Source of the DNA: Guillardia theta CCMP2712
Lineage: Eukaryota; Cryptophyceae; Pyrenomonadales; Geminigeraceae
Reading direction: 5' to 3'
DNA: 64,000 nt
Assembly (NCBI RefSeq): GCF_000315625.1
Contig: NW_005434667.1
Location: forward strand, 984,438-1,048,437
Shown in pieces: positions 21,701 to 33,208 of the stretch (its first letter is position 1; each line of letters starts with the position of its first letter). A program made the position numbers and the translations under genes. The notes under the pieces are model-generated. The model was not told the origin of the DNA. It did no database searches and saw only the letters and a list, made by a program, of their open reading frames with translations.

Positions 21701-24700
21701 TTCAATGGAATCTTCAAAATTATCATTGAGTCGACCTTACAGCTGCGACGGAAGGGTCGGGAAGTAGTGCAATCAACTTTGACATCCAATGCGTTAGATA
21801 AGATTTGCCTCCCGCACCATCGTTGTCAACAACAAACATGCAGACTTGTCTCAGCGCCTCTGCACTCTTGTGAAATGGTCAGGAAGAAGCACTTCCAAAC
21901 AAGTTAGGAACCTGCTCCACAAGGCCATTGTGAGAAGTGGCGAAAATGATCAGGAACAGATCCTAGTTTGCAGTCTGCTTAGAATCAATACAAGATGTTA
22001 TAAACGAGCTTACATCTACAATCTTGTCGAGGAGTTCTTGATCTAGACAATCTTTCTGGAACGAAGATCGCTTGCACAGACTTGACAGCAAGAACGCAGA
22101 CTCTTTCAAAGTCAACCAACAAGCTCTCTGTGAACATAACTCCAGGTTGGAATTTCTGGAGAAGTCTTGTTGACGATCTTCATCATCCATCAATTCGAAT
22201 TCGTCCGGCGAGAGATTCTCGTTCATCATGCCAGCACAGACCAACTCGTCGTCTAGCAAACTCTTAGCGGTCTGCACGATCTCATGTGTTGTGTTGAGCA
22301 AGAGCTGGTAGATTTGTTTGTTTTCTTTCAAGATCGAATCATAGGAACCAGAGTCCAGGAGAAGACGGGTTGTCAATATGTGACCGTGAATGAACCCTCG
22401 CTGTTGAAAGTGACGCATCACTGAGTCTCGTCCGTCGTCGCAACTCTGCACAGACAGCAATGGCCAATGACTTATGGCGTTCACTGTCTTCATGATTTTC
22501 GATTCGAATGTCTTGGACATGTTTTGATCGAGGTCTGACTTTAAGGAAGAGCTTTCCTAGGAATGCAGATATCAGACTTGAGCAATATCTACAACATGTT
22601 CTTTCACCTCAAGCTGCTTCAGAATGTAAGAAGTCTTGAGAATCAAAGCTCCGCTACTAGCATCTCTTGAATTCAAACTTGTAACAAGCCTACTCCCGAT
22701 GACTTCAAGTCGCTCGAATTGCCTTTGATTAACAAACTCCTCCTTGTACAGAGGAATCAGTCTGTCAAGAAACGTCAGAGCAATCGAAGGCACCAAATCG
22801 ATCGCATTTCCTTGAGATGATACACGATGCCTTCTGTCGTATAGAGTCGAACATGTGTAACAAGCACATCGATAGACTTGTCAGCAGATCAGGTGTGAAC
22901 ATACGATCCAAAGTTCTCTTCGTGTTCTCTTCCAAGGCGGCTAGTTGCAACATTCGATCATCGGGTGCGGCAGAGCTCGAGGGCAGCCAAACATCGAGGA
23001 TGAGCATCATCAACTCAAGCGCGACTGTCGCAGGAAGTCATCGCAAGCATTAGAGCAGAATTAAGAGAATTACAGTCTTTCCTTGCCAGACCAGTTCCTG
23101 CCGAAGTTTTGATCCAACCAGGAATCGTTTGAAAGAGCCATCTGAATATGTCTTCGCCCTCTCCTTCGCTCTTCTCGACATGACCTGCTCCTTCATCATA
23201 CATTGTATTGGAGAAACCTCTTTGATATCTCACTTTTCTTCTGCTGTCTTCGGTATTCTATCCTGCACAGGGGCAGCACTTTTGCGATGATTCCCAAGAC
23301 CTTCACAAGGCTTGAGAGGCAAGACGGTCATGCTCTCTTCACCTTCCTCCGACTCGCCCGTGACGGATTGTCACACTCAAACAGGATGGCAAGACGGAGA
23401 CGCGAGACGTCGAGGTCGTTCAGTCTGCGGCTGGGCATCTCAATTCAGCTCACAGCTAAAAACTCCAATGACATCACCGACCGGCTGCTCAACACGGGAA
23501 AGAAGATCGACTCCAACGCCTGACATGTTCGGATGAGCACACATGATCGACACATAGGTGAGGAAATGAACACCTGGATTCGGATCTCTGAGCTGGCACA
23601 TGAGATTGCTCCTTGAATCAGTTCTTGATCTCTCGCTCTTTCCTTGTTCCCCTCCTCCTCCTCCTCCTCCTTGTCCATCTCCAGATATCCAGACGGAGGA
23701 AAGTCGACAGCCCGATGCTTCAGGATGGTCAATTTTGCCCAAAGAATTCTCTCATGCATATCCATCTTCGTATCTTCATCAGCATCATTCGAAAGGGATT
23801 CGTAGTCCGCAAGAATGCTCTCAAACCCTCTCAGAAGACTTTCTGCAAAGTGGGGGATCTGATGAACAAGTCGTTGCAAGACAAGAGTGGATACGAGTTC
23901 ACGATGTTTGTAATGAAGTAGCAATCTGACAGTGGGGTGCAGCCACATTTCCGAACATAAATCATGATTTTTAGCAAGATCATCACTCGAACATGACTCC
24001 AAAAAGCGTTTTGCTGCAAATGCATGAGACGGTGAATCAGTAAGAGTAAAAGCTTCTTCGATCAATATTTTGAAGTGACTCAAGCTGGGCAGATTCCAAA
24101 ATTGTCCATCGGATGACAACTTATCAACCAACGCGCTCAGGAGTAAAAACTTACCCTTCTGCAAGGAGTTCATATTCTATTAAATGCCGTCAACGAAAAC
24201 CAGACAATCGCCTCACTTACCAAACATCTCACCAAGATTGCATCATCGTTCCACAGATCAAATATTCTTGACTTGAATTCTTCATGAAAGAGATCGCTTG
24301 CAAGAATGGCATTTCTCATTTTCAGTGTGTCAAGGAAAAACTCTCTGATCTGTCAGGACAGTTAGCGTACGAGTACATCACAAAAGATGCAAATTTGTGG
24401 GCAAGAGGATACTCACGCGATATTGCAGTGGACCGGATGAGACTGCATTGCTATACCTCGCCATGATACGGAAGGATTCATACATCACAGAAGAAACATT
24501 GACGTCGTGAAATATCTCATACAGAGAACATGCGTCGTCATTCAAGTTGTTTTGGTGAATTGTTGCAGAGAGCGTTCGAACAAAGAGTGACAGTGTCTGA
24601 AATAGTTCTCGCACTTCGCTCTCCTGAGAGACTAGATCTGCAAATTTCACAATCCAGTCCCACAAGCGATTGTCTGGACTTTCACTGTCAGAATTGAAAA

Positions 24701-25751
24701 AGGACACTTCTTCCGAGGCCATGAAAGATTGAAGGAGACAGATAGAACCATAAATGCAACTCTTCTTTCTTATCTCAGGAATTTTAACATTCAATCCTTG
24801 AGACTCCAGCGTTCGCGTTGTTTTCAGTGCATCAATTTTTCCACTACATGAATTGCTTAAAAGTTCATAGAATGAATATTTCCAGCTTTCAGCTGCAAGA
24901 GGGCAATGGCTCTTAATCAACTTAGTCAGCAGCACTGAAGAAGTCTTCCTCAGTTCTTGGGAGAAATTATCATTCTGCAAGGCATAGTTCGCTTGATGAA
25001 AGAGCTTGTCAAACGTGCTTGGCTCAAGGCGACATGATTCGCTGTCGTCGAACTTTGATGCAGCTGTCAAAGAGGAAAGATCAAGCAGACCAATGCAAAC
25101 CTGCATCTTTTTGTGAATGTCGTCTTGCAAAACTTCTGGCTGTCTGTTGCATGTGACAAGATCCTTTTCAAACATCTCTACCAACCGTGAGAAAATCCAA
25201 CCCTTGTTCAAAGCAACCGCTTCTTTCAGAAAACTCCTCTGCTTCAATTTCAACAAGTTGCGGAACCCTATTTCGAAGAACCAATCCGTCTCATCGTTGT
25301 CTCTGCCCAATTGCAGCAATAAGGAGCAAGCTTGTACGAGGCATACCTCGTCAAACTTTGAAAGCACTTCAGATATTCTGTTTGTAAAGCAGCAACCTTC
25401 GTCTGCTGAGTAGATACCGAGAAGTGCCATGCCCGCAGATGTTTGCAAGGCTCGACATTTAGTCCATCCTGGAGGATTGGAATCTTCCTGTAGCTCAGCA
25501 ATGAATTCATTGAGGATGACCTGCTGCTCTTTGATGGATTTGCAGTCTAAGAAGCTTGAGATACGCAAGGCAAGGCGTGAGCTTCCCATCAATCGCTGGC
25601 GGATCTCTGCAAGGCAAGGAATCCTCTGGACTGCTCCATGTTTCTGTATCCTCATGTTGAGCTTCGAGTTCCTGGTTCTTGAGCTTGTCCCCAGCACGAA
25701 AGCGAGAAGGATCAGCACTCTGAAGCACGTTCTGACCTCGAAGGCCTCCAT
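18773..25751 (-). CDS. THADA/Trm732-family large alpha-solenoid protein
   Basis: A 7-kb gene on the minus strand with many introns, coding for a long all-helical protein of very roughly 1,900 residues, close to the family's usual length. The middle shows the DUF2428 signature: CSQRACWLTLKESAFLLSSL near 22090, then FLIIFATSHNGLVEQVPNLF, and ITRRSSQISHAITAILSVE near 21650, equivalent to the conserved TRRSAGIPF block. In yeast the relative Trm732 works with the Trm7 methylase to 2'-O-methylate tRNA position 32. In animals THADA is also linked to ER calcium pumping. The C-terminal exon (ending MEYLEMFEQQR) stops at 18773. I chose the Met at 25751; a later Met (MGSSRLALRISSF) is possible. Individual exon ends were not all resolved. 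Confidence 0.72.
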
Positions 25752-25935
25752 TCAGGGGGTATCGTTCAGGTCGACGTTAGCAAGAGGAGGGGTCCAAGGG
25801 AGCTGGTCGACCTTCCGATGCAGCACATGGCGAACAGCAAGCAGATCTGGATCCTTTTGCCTTGGTCGCCCGTCGCCCCCCGTTCATTTCCACCGTACCA
25901 TCCCATTACACGCCATTGCGACTGCTCGGCCCTGC

Positions 25936-27598
25936 ATGACGGAGGCAGTAAAGTTCACTTATAACGATGAAGAGAAGCAAAATAGCTGCCCCGAAGTTGC
26001 GCGCGGAATGGTCGGCATCACCATCAAGCAGCTATCTGGTGGAGGAGCAGCTGGAGGAGCAGCTGGAGGGTCTCGATCATCGACTGCTGTCGCCAAATGC
26101 ATATGGATGGAGGCGGCAAAGGCGGGAGGAGACCCTGCTGTTGCTGAAGGCATCGACAAGGAGAAGAACTGGAGGCAAGGGTACGTCGACCATGTCGTCA
26201 GAGTGATGATGCTCTCTGCGCTCTCTCGCTCGCACGTGAGGATACGCTGACATCTGTTCGACTTGTTTGTCACTCTCTGCATGGCAGGTACTCAAGACAG
26301 CGGCTGCAGGGCTCAAGGCAGCCCACGAGAGCTTCACGTTTGTTAGGGGAGACCAAGAGCTTCCGTTGGCTGCAGCCATGGAGCTGCATGCGCAGCACAA
26401 GTTTGTCACTGGAGTTGTCAAAGGAGGAGGTGCTCCTCATGCTCAGAGCGGAAGCTTTCCTCTGAACGGGAAGATGATGCCTGAGGACGACGCCAAGAGT
26501 CAAGTTCAACGATGGGCTGATTACGGCTGCATTGAGGCTGATGCGGCGCAGGCGTTGAAGGAGTCCATCGACAGCGTCAACAAGATTGATCTCTCTCGTC
26601 ACTGCTTCATCCTGCTGGGCGCCACGTCGGAGCTGGGGCCCCTGAAGACGCTGATGCGCCACGGAGGCACTGCCATCGGAGTCTCTAGAAACTCTCCCAG
26701 CCGCTGGAGGAACCTGCTTGACGTCGTGAAGCAAGGCAGCGGACAGATCATTTTCCCTATGAACAAGGAAGCTCGTGATGAGGAGCAGAAATGCGAAGCT
26801 GCGGGGTGCGACCTCCTCGTGGAGACGCCGGAGATTCTGCAGTGGCTCAAGGAGGAGGCTATTTGCGACAAGTTCGACAGCGTCACTGTGGGCTGTTACT
26901 TGTACCTTGACGGGGAGGCTCATGTCCGAGCAAGTGTGGCCATGGACCTGATCGTGACAGGACTTGTTGAGGAAGGAAAGAAGAAGGGAAAGAAAATCTC
27001 AGTTGCTTACCTCGGCTCTCCTTCGACGTGCGTAGCCATCCCTCAGGAATGCTATGATGCGAGCGTGAAGGCCCAGCACGATGCTCCTTTCTGGCAGAAG
27101 ATGTTGTTCCTCAAACCCAAAGTTGTGGAGAAAGTCACGACGGACACAGGAGAGACGATTTATCTCAATAATGGTTTCGTTGTGCTACAAGGACCCAACT
27201 ACGCCCTTGCCAAGACCCTGCAGATGTGGAGGGCGATGCTGTTGCGAGAGGAAGAGAAGCTGATCGTGAGCACAAACATCGCTCCTGGTAGCAGAACGCT
27301 TTCTGTCACTCACAATACGGTGCTCTCATCGTGCTTGGACGGTCAGGGTCACTTCAAGCCGCTCCTGACGTTCGAAGCTCCGACGGCCTCAGAGGTTCTC
27401 GCGCTCCTGCTGCTCCATGATGTGTTTTCATCGTCCTCGATTACTCACCCTAGCAAGGCTCTCACCAACCCACTCCTGCTCTTTTCCAAGAAAGCTGTCC
27501 ATGGAGGCTTGTGGCGATCGCCATGGCAGCCGGAGTCCATCGGGACCGCTGCGTTCGTGCTCGGCAAGGTGTGGAAGTATCATCCGGAAGGATTGTGA
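25936..27598 (+). CDS. Rossmann-like conserved protein, function unknown
   Basis: Two exons: exon 1 from ATG 25936 ends near 26182 (NWRQGY) and exon 2 runs from 26288 (VLKTAAAGLKAAHESF) to 27598. The strongest motif is HCFILLGATSELGPLKTLMRHGGTAIGVSR, a beta strand plus glycine loop plus helix like an NAD(P)-binding fold, followed by CDLLVETPEILQWL and VGCYLYLDGEAHVRASVAMD. Unusually for this window most of the protein (over 430 residues) is in one exon. Similar sequences seem to me to occur in other algae and oomycete-like protists, but I cannot name the family. The C-terminus has hydrophobic patches (ASEVLALLLLHDVF, IGTAAFVLGKVW). It sits divergent to the THADA gene, about 185 bp between starts. 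Confidence 0.72.
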
Positions 27599-27732
27599 TA
27601 TCTCAACTCGCGCATTTGTGTCAGAGTGGCTTTACAGATTCATGTGGTCGCATCTCACTCTAGTGGTTAACAACTATTTCACAACGATTTTGTACACGAC
27701 TCCATCCATCACACTTGCAGTCCTGCAGCCAT

Positions 27733-30700
27733 TCAGCCTGCTCCACCTCTCGACATCTCAACCTCACCGTTAGTGTCGACGCTCGACCCGCTCTCGTCCA
27801 TGGATTGTCCGCTCATGCTCGAGTACTGCTGGAGAGCGCTGGAGGGGAAAGAGATGAGAAGCTCTTGCAACGCATCGGGCTGTACCTCTGATACTCTGCC
27901 TCTAGGTCGAGGCAGTCGTGCTCTATCGCCAGCTTCTCCTGGGACGGGGATCAGCTAGAGAAGAGTTTGAGAGCAGGTGCCCTGTGCTTCGCCTGCAACT
28001 TCTCGAAGAGATCGTTGATGGAGCTGAGGGTGTCGTTTTCCTGCGCCATGTTGTCCTTGATCTTTGAATTTGATGGCTGGCGGGAAACCAGCTGTTAAGA
28101 GGAGGAGGGTGCAAGCAGATTCTCACAGCCGGGATGCGGCGGTAGAGGGAGGACTTGGGGGCCTCGAGCTTGTCAAAGGAGCGACTTCCTCGAGACTCTC
28201 GGACGAGTTTCATGACAAGCTTCATCTCTTGCTTCAGCTGGTCAATGATCTGCATAACAACGCGGAGGATCAAAAAACGACTAGGACAAGAAGAGTTCTC
28301 ACCGAAGACCTCTCCCTGAGCTCCTCCTCAACGACCCGGATACCCTCGTAGATGATGTCAAACTTGACATGCAGCGTCAGGAATGACGGTTCTTGAAGTT
28401 GAGAATGAACCTGCTCTTGAGCCTGGCACAACTCTCTTGCGATCACCTCTGCCTTTAGTATGTTTCAGTTAACAGAACGTGTCGGTAGGAAGGTCAGGAC
28501 CTCTGCAGAAATAGCTTTGAGCTGCAAAGTCTCTTCCTCCATCGGCTTCACAAGTTGCTGCGCTGCAGCCAATTGTTCTGCAAGATACCCTGTGACATGG
28601 CTGCACAGTAAACCTGAAATTACCTTTCAAATTCTGTTCTTCTCGGTACCAAATAAGGAAATTTCTCTGGTAGAAGATTTCACATTTCACTTGCTTGAAA
28701 ACGCATCTACAAAACATTGCCTGAAGGTGCTGCTTGTATTCGTCTCGCAATCTCTCTTCGATCTGTTTGACCTGAACACATACAGTCATTAATTTGACTC
28801 AGAGGTCAGGGATTTGAAGATTTGAAGATCTCCCATCGTCTGCTGAATTTGAGTACACAACAAAGTTCATGTGCTTAATACGATTGGAGGGTTGGTTTGC
28901 GGTCACCATATCCATCAACAGAAATGGAGATATTTAGATCAAAGGTGACCTCTTCACTTGTCTTCGAGTTTTCTTCCAGGAGAGAATCTATTGATGCAAC
29001 GTTGAGCACGAGAAGAAACCGAGGAGCTAAGGATCACCGATGGAGGCGAGGAGCTTGTGATTGCATTTCTCAACTTCTCCTTCCTGTTCAGTGTAAGTTC
29101 ACATTTAAAGAGCTCACAGCTGCATTCACCTCAAGGTTGCGATCGAAGCCCTGCTGGATCTCTTCGCCTGCCCAGATATCATGCCGCACAAGGATCTCTC
29201 GTCTAGCTCACCCATCCTTTCTCGAATCTCACTTGAGATTTTCCCAAATGCCTCAACAGGTCCTGATCGCTTAGGAGATGAGATCAGTAGGCGAGGCTCT
29301 TTCCTCACCATGTACATCATTCAACAGAGTCTCGAAATTCTTGATGGTCTGAACCATCGACTCGACATCCTTAGACCATCGATGAATGGCGTTGTCCGTC
29401 TAATGGATACAAGTCAAGTCGAAGGTCTCATATTAAAGGATCTTGCAACCCTGGAGGTTTCAACCGACAGGCTCTTCATCAGATGCTTATTCTTGGCGCT
29501 GACCTGAAGGATTCAATGTCAAGGCAAGTTCTAGGTATAAGCCTTGTGACCTCAGCAAGGCGGGATTGCGCTTCGTCTCTTTCCCACTTGAGCGATTTGA
29601 TATCGTTCTGGTACTTCTCTTCCAACAACTTGAGTTTGGTCTGAAAGAATCATTCACATTTAAAAGATCATTCAAATCTAGATAATTGCCTGCTCCTCTG
29701 AGAGTTTGGACTGGGCGGCTCGGAATTCACCTTCTTGCTCCTGCAAGGAATAAACGAGGCTGTCTGGAAATGCAGACAAGCCGAACCTGCATAAAAGAAA
29801 CAAGCAATCTCTCTTTTTCATGAGACAATTGCTGCCTAGAAGACATTCTTTCAGCATACATGATTAGGAGAAGGTACACAACATCTCAAGGATATCTCGT
29901 TTATGCTGCAACTCCGATTCCTTCATTTCCTACACTTTGGTAAGAAGGACTAAATGTTGCCATCAAAGCAATACCCGCGTCAGATCCTCAATGTCTTTTG
30001 ACAACTCTCCTGCTCGCGAAACTTCCTTGTCATACTGAATTTTCTGAAAGAGGGAGAATAAGGCCCCAGATGAAGAACGAAGAGCAGGCTCACCAGTCGC
30101 TGTAGGTCAGCCAAAGTAGCTTCGCAGTATTCCTCAGCTTGCTGTGCTCTCTTGTTCGCTAACTTTATTTCCTCCTGGAAAGTTTTTGCTCAGCTCGACT
30201 CTCTTATCTGTCAGTTCATTATTGATGTTGCTAAACCTGCTTGCGGGAATTCTCTGCAGAAACCAATTTCAACTGTAAGTTGAAGTCAATGCCTTTGGAA
30301 CGAATTTAAACAAGGAAGCCAAGATTACCTGTGCAGCCAACTCTTTGATTCTTTGATCAACATGCCATATCTTCTCCTCAGACTCTTTCGAACTGTATCT
30401 CCTGTCGTTGTCCGTTAGGCAAATATCTCACACCTTCACCCGCTCCCACTTCGAAATCTCGCCAGCGGTAGAGACCAAGTGGATTCTTCTTATGGATTCC
30501 TTGACGAGAGTCAGACTCTTCTCGCACGTACACGTTTTATGTGAACGAATTACCATTTCCGAGTCGATGGAGATAGAGAGATTTTTTTGAACATGAGGTA
30601 TCTCATCAATGTCCCCCAAATTTCTCAACTACAACAATAAAGTGAGAATTAGAACTGGCGACTTATGACATAGCATACTTGACTCTGCATTTCTGTAATT

Positions 30701-31320
30701 GACTTCTTCGACAGAGATCTCTGTGGCCATCGAACAATTGTCATTTAAAGGTTTCGATTCTCATAGGCATCACCTCCGAGGCATTGTCAAAGAGTTTTTG
30801 CAGTTCTGAATTTTTCTCTTGCATTTCTTCCACGTACTTCTCCAGATCGTTTTGACCCTGTTCTTTAGATTTGGATACATCTTCAAGAATTTCCCTTTCT
30901 CTGGCATTCAAAACTTCTCGGAGAATCGTGAATTTCTTCCTTACGCTGTTGCTAAGCAAGTGACCTGTGATGAAAAGAGTTAGTCATTTCGACTAGCAGG
31001 TCAACCTTCACAAACTTACAGGTCTCGCTATGTTGATACAAAAGTTGTCTGGCTTCGCTCTGATTCAGTTCAATGCTTTCAATCACCTTACAACAGCATC
31101 AAACACTGACTGAAAGAAAAGAAGATTGGTCACATTTTGAATTTCGGTAAGTAGATCGGATCGGAGACGCTGGATCTCTTCCGCATCTAGTTGTTGATCT
31201 GTTCTGGCTCTTGTGGAGCTTTCTCTTCCTCCAAGAACTGTACAACCCTGATGTTACCTTCTACCTTCGCAAAGATCGCTACATCCACTCAATTTGTCTT
31301 CAGTCCTCACCTGTCGGCAT
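27733..31320 (-). CDS. Long coiled-coil protein, many small exons
   Basis: Minus-strand exons with heptad-like, charged helices. N-terminal side: LDAEEIQRLRSDLLTEIQN, VIESIELNQSEARQLLYQHSET, CHLLSNSVRKKFTILREVLNAREREILEDV and LEKYVEEMQEKNSELQKLF. C-terminal side: AQENDTLSSINDLFEKLQAKHR then EKLAIEHDCLDLEAEYQ, ending at 27733 after a Ser/Asp-rich tail (SGQSMDESGSSVDTNGEVEM). The N-terminal helices resemble the coiled coil that follows B-boxes in TRIM-like proteins, but I find no RING or B-box. One intron (27939-27980) uses a GC donor. Start codon unresolved; it must lie near 31250-31320. It could be two genes. A structural or scaffold role is inferred. Confidence 0.5.
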
Positions 31321-31966
31321 TGCGGTCACCTTTTTTTAAAGTTACATTTTTTAACTTTTACACGTCTGTACCGGGCCCGGTGCCGATCAGTGTCCGATCA
31401 CACTCAGAGACTAGCGAACTCAGATTGCCTCGGACTCAGGCATGATTCACTGAAGCAACTTGGCAAGTTGACGCGTGGATAGGAGGCAAACTGAGTCTGT
31501 TATGCCGCCGAAGCACGGTGGAGGACACTTTAGTGCAGCCGCTGGGACTGGACTCCGGGAGCTGTTCTCCTGCCAGGCTGGCCCGTTGCGACATCTCAGC
31601 TTGGCAGCCAGCCAGAGAAGATTGTCGTCCCCACGTCTGAAGAACTCATTGTTCAACACTTCCAAAAACAAATTAAAAACATTTGATGCCATGAAAGGAG
31701 GTGGGGTAATCACAAGAACCCCAAGGGTCGATAATAAAAAACCTACGAGATAAGGGGTAGTAGTTTATCCGAGTGCAGGTAGCACGCCGGTGGGTGATAG
31801 AACACAGGGGTGGGTCAGATTGATGAAGAGGATGTAGTACTGGGTACTTAGGACCGCAATTGAGACTAGAGGATAGGGGTGTCATTACGTATAGGTGGGG
31901 TGGGTGCAAATTTGGGGCGGTACCTCAAGGTGGGTGGTGGTGTTGCGAAGAGACGCGAGGGGTGGC
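31321..31966. other. Divergent promoter region with GC-rich patch
   Basis: Lies between the starts of the coiled-coil gene (-) and the collagen gene (+). It includes a GC-rich patch (gtaccgggcccggtgccgatc near 31369) and T-rich tracts. No supported gene. Confidence 0.5.
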
Positions 31967-33062
31967 ATGGCGGTAAGCTACGCCACCTTTGGCGATGAGG
32001 GGATGGGGAGTAGGAGGAGAGAGACAAGAATGGAGGGGTATAAAGTCTTCCTGGTCTTTGGAGGGATGCTAGCTCTTGTTGCCTTTGGGATTGTTGCCCA
32101 GAGCTCTTCGTTGAGCAGAGCCCGACGAGTTGCCCTCAAGGAGGAGATCAACAACTACTCTGATTGGCTCAAGACCCTCAGTGGATCGAAGGAGGCCCCA
32201 GCTTCGTATACAGGAATTGAGGATGAGCATGATGCCGACTTCGAGTCCCAGAGCGTCAAGCATAGTGGCATTTCATATCTCCTGCCAGGTGCTTTGCCCC
32301 AGAGCGAGGATATCGCAAAACTTCAAGGAGCAGATTTCGCCAATGACATTGTGAGTGAAACAAATCATGTGAGTTAGTGAATAGATGACATTTTTATGCA
32401 GAATCAACCGGACACGTCATCTGTGAATTCCCAGTCACCAATTGATAGCGTTCCACAACTCTTCGAGAAGTTCAAGACTGAGGTTTCTCAGGAGAGAGTT
32501 CTGTACAAGGACCTCAAGAGCATTATGGATGCACACAAGCTTCCGAATCCTGAGTCACTTGTCGTCAAAGTTGCCGAGAGAGGTCCTCCAGGAGCTCCTG
32601 GGCCCCGCGGTCCCCGCGGCTTGCCTGGAGACGAAGGGGATCAAGGCCCCACTGGTCCTCCTGGGCCCCCTGGCGACGTCGGTCCTCGTGGTGTTCGTGG
32701 AGTCATCGGTGAGACTGGACTGAAAGGATTTCCGGGACCTCAGGGAAAACGTGGGTTTGAGGGACGCATTGGCAAGCGAGGACCGGTTGTACTTGTCTTT
32801 TGTTGTGCTGCTTCCGTTTGACTGGTGCTGATAGATGGGCTCCCCCGGAATTGACGGTCCTAAGGGCAGCCCAGGTCTACAAGGAGATCCTGGTCCTCCT
32901 GGTGTTCAGGTAGCCTCTGTATATATTCACCCATCTCTTCTTACCGAACGCGCTTCTTTCGTGCAGGGCGACAATGGACCTAGGGGGTCTCAGGGCCCTC
33001 AGGGACCTCCAGGAAAGCCAGGTGCAAGTGGCCCATACAAGTATAAGTGGGTGATGGAATGA
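31967..33062 (+). CDS. Membrane-anchored collagen (39 uninterrupted Gly-X-Y triplets)
   Basis: Exons 31967-32350, 32402-32785, 32835-32909 and 32967-33062 join, all in phase 0, to 312 residues. A hydrophobic segment ([18 protein letters not shown], residues about 26-43) near the N-terminus predicts a type II membrane protein. A 140-residue acidic and helical stalk ([20 protein letters not shown] may trimerise) leads to 39 perfect Gly-X-Y triplets at residues 189-305, from [10 protein letters not shown] to GKPGASGPY, then KYKWVME. Pro at Y positions is common, and Arg/Lys-containing triplets are frequent (GPR, GKR, GLK), which stabilise collagen triple helices. The layout matches transmembrane collagens (types XIII, XVII). 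Introns fall at or next to triplet boundaries. A second Met (32030) is an alternative start. Confidence 0.9.
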
Positions 33063-33208
33063 AATGCTGGTTTTTGTATATTCTCAATGAACATTGGCAC
33101 GAAGCAAAGAACTGGGCATCTAATTTGTATTATGGTGTATCTTGTTCGTTCATTTTACTTATGTCACGCAGCTTATTACCTGTGTAGAGTTTAATCACTG
33201 GGATCACT

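Noticed and set aside
27733-31320. Kinesin or myosin identity for the coiled-coil gene
   Set aside because: No motor domain or nucleotide-binding motif is present, only coiled coil.
32069-32723. Alternative frames over the collagen gene
   Set aside because: They are out of frame with the Gly-X-Y repeat and explained by its base periodicity.
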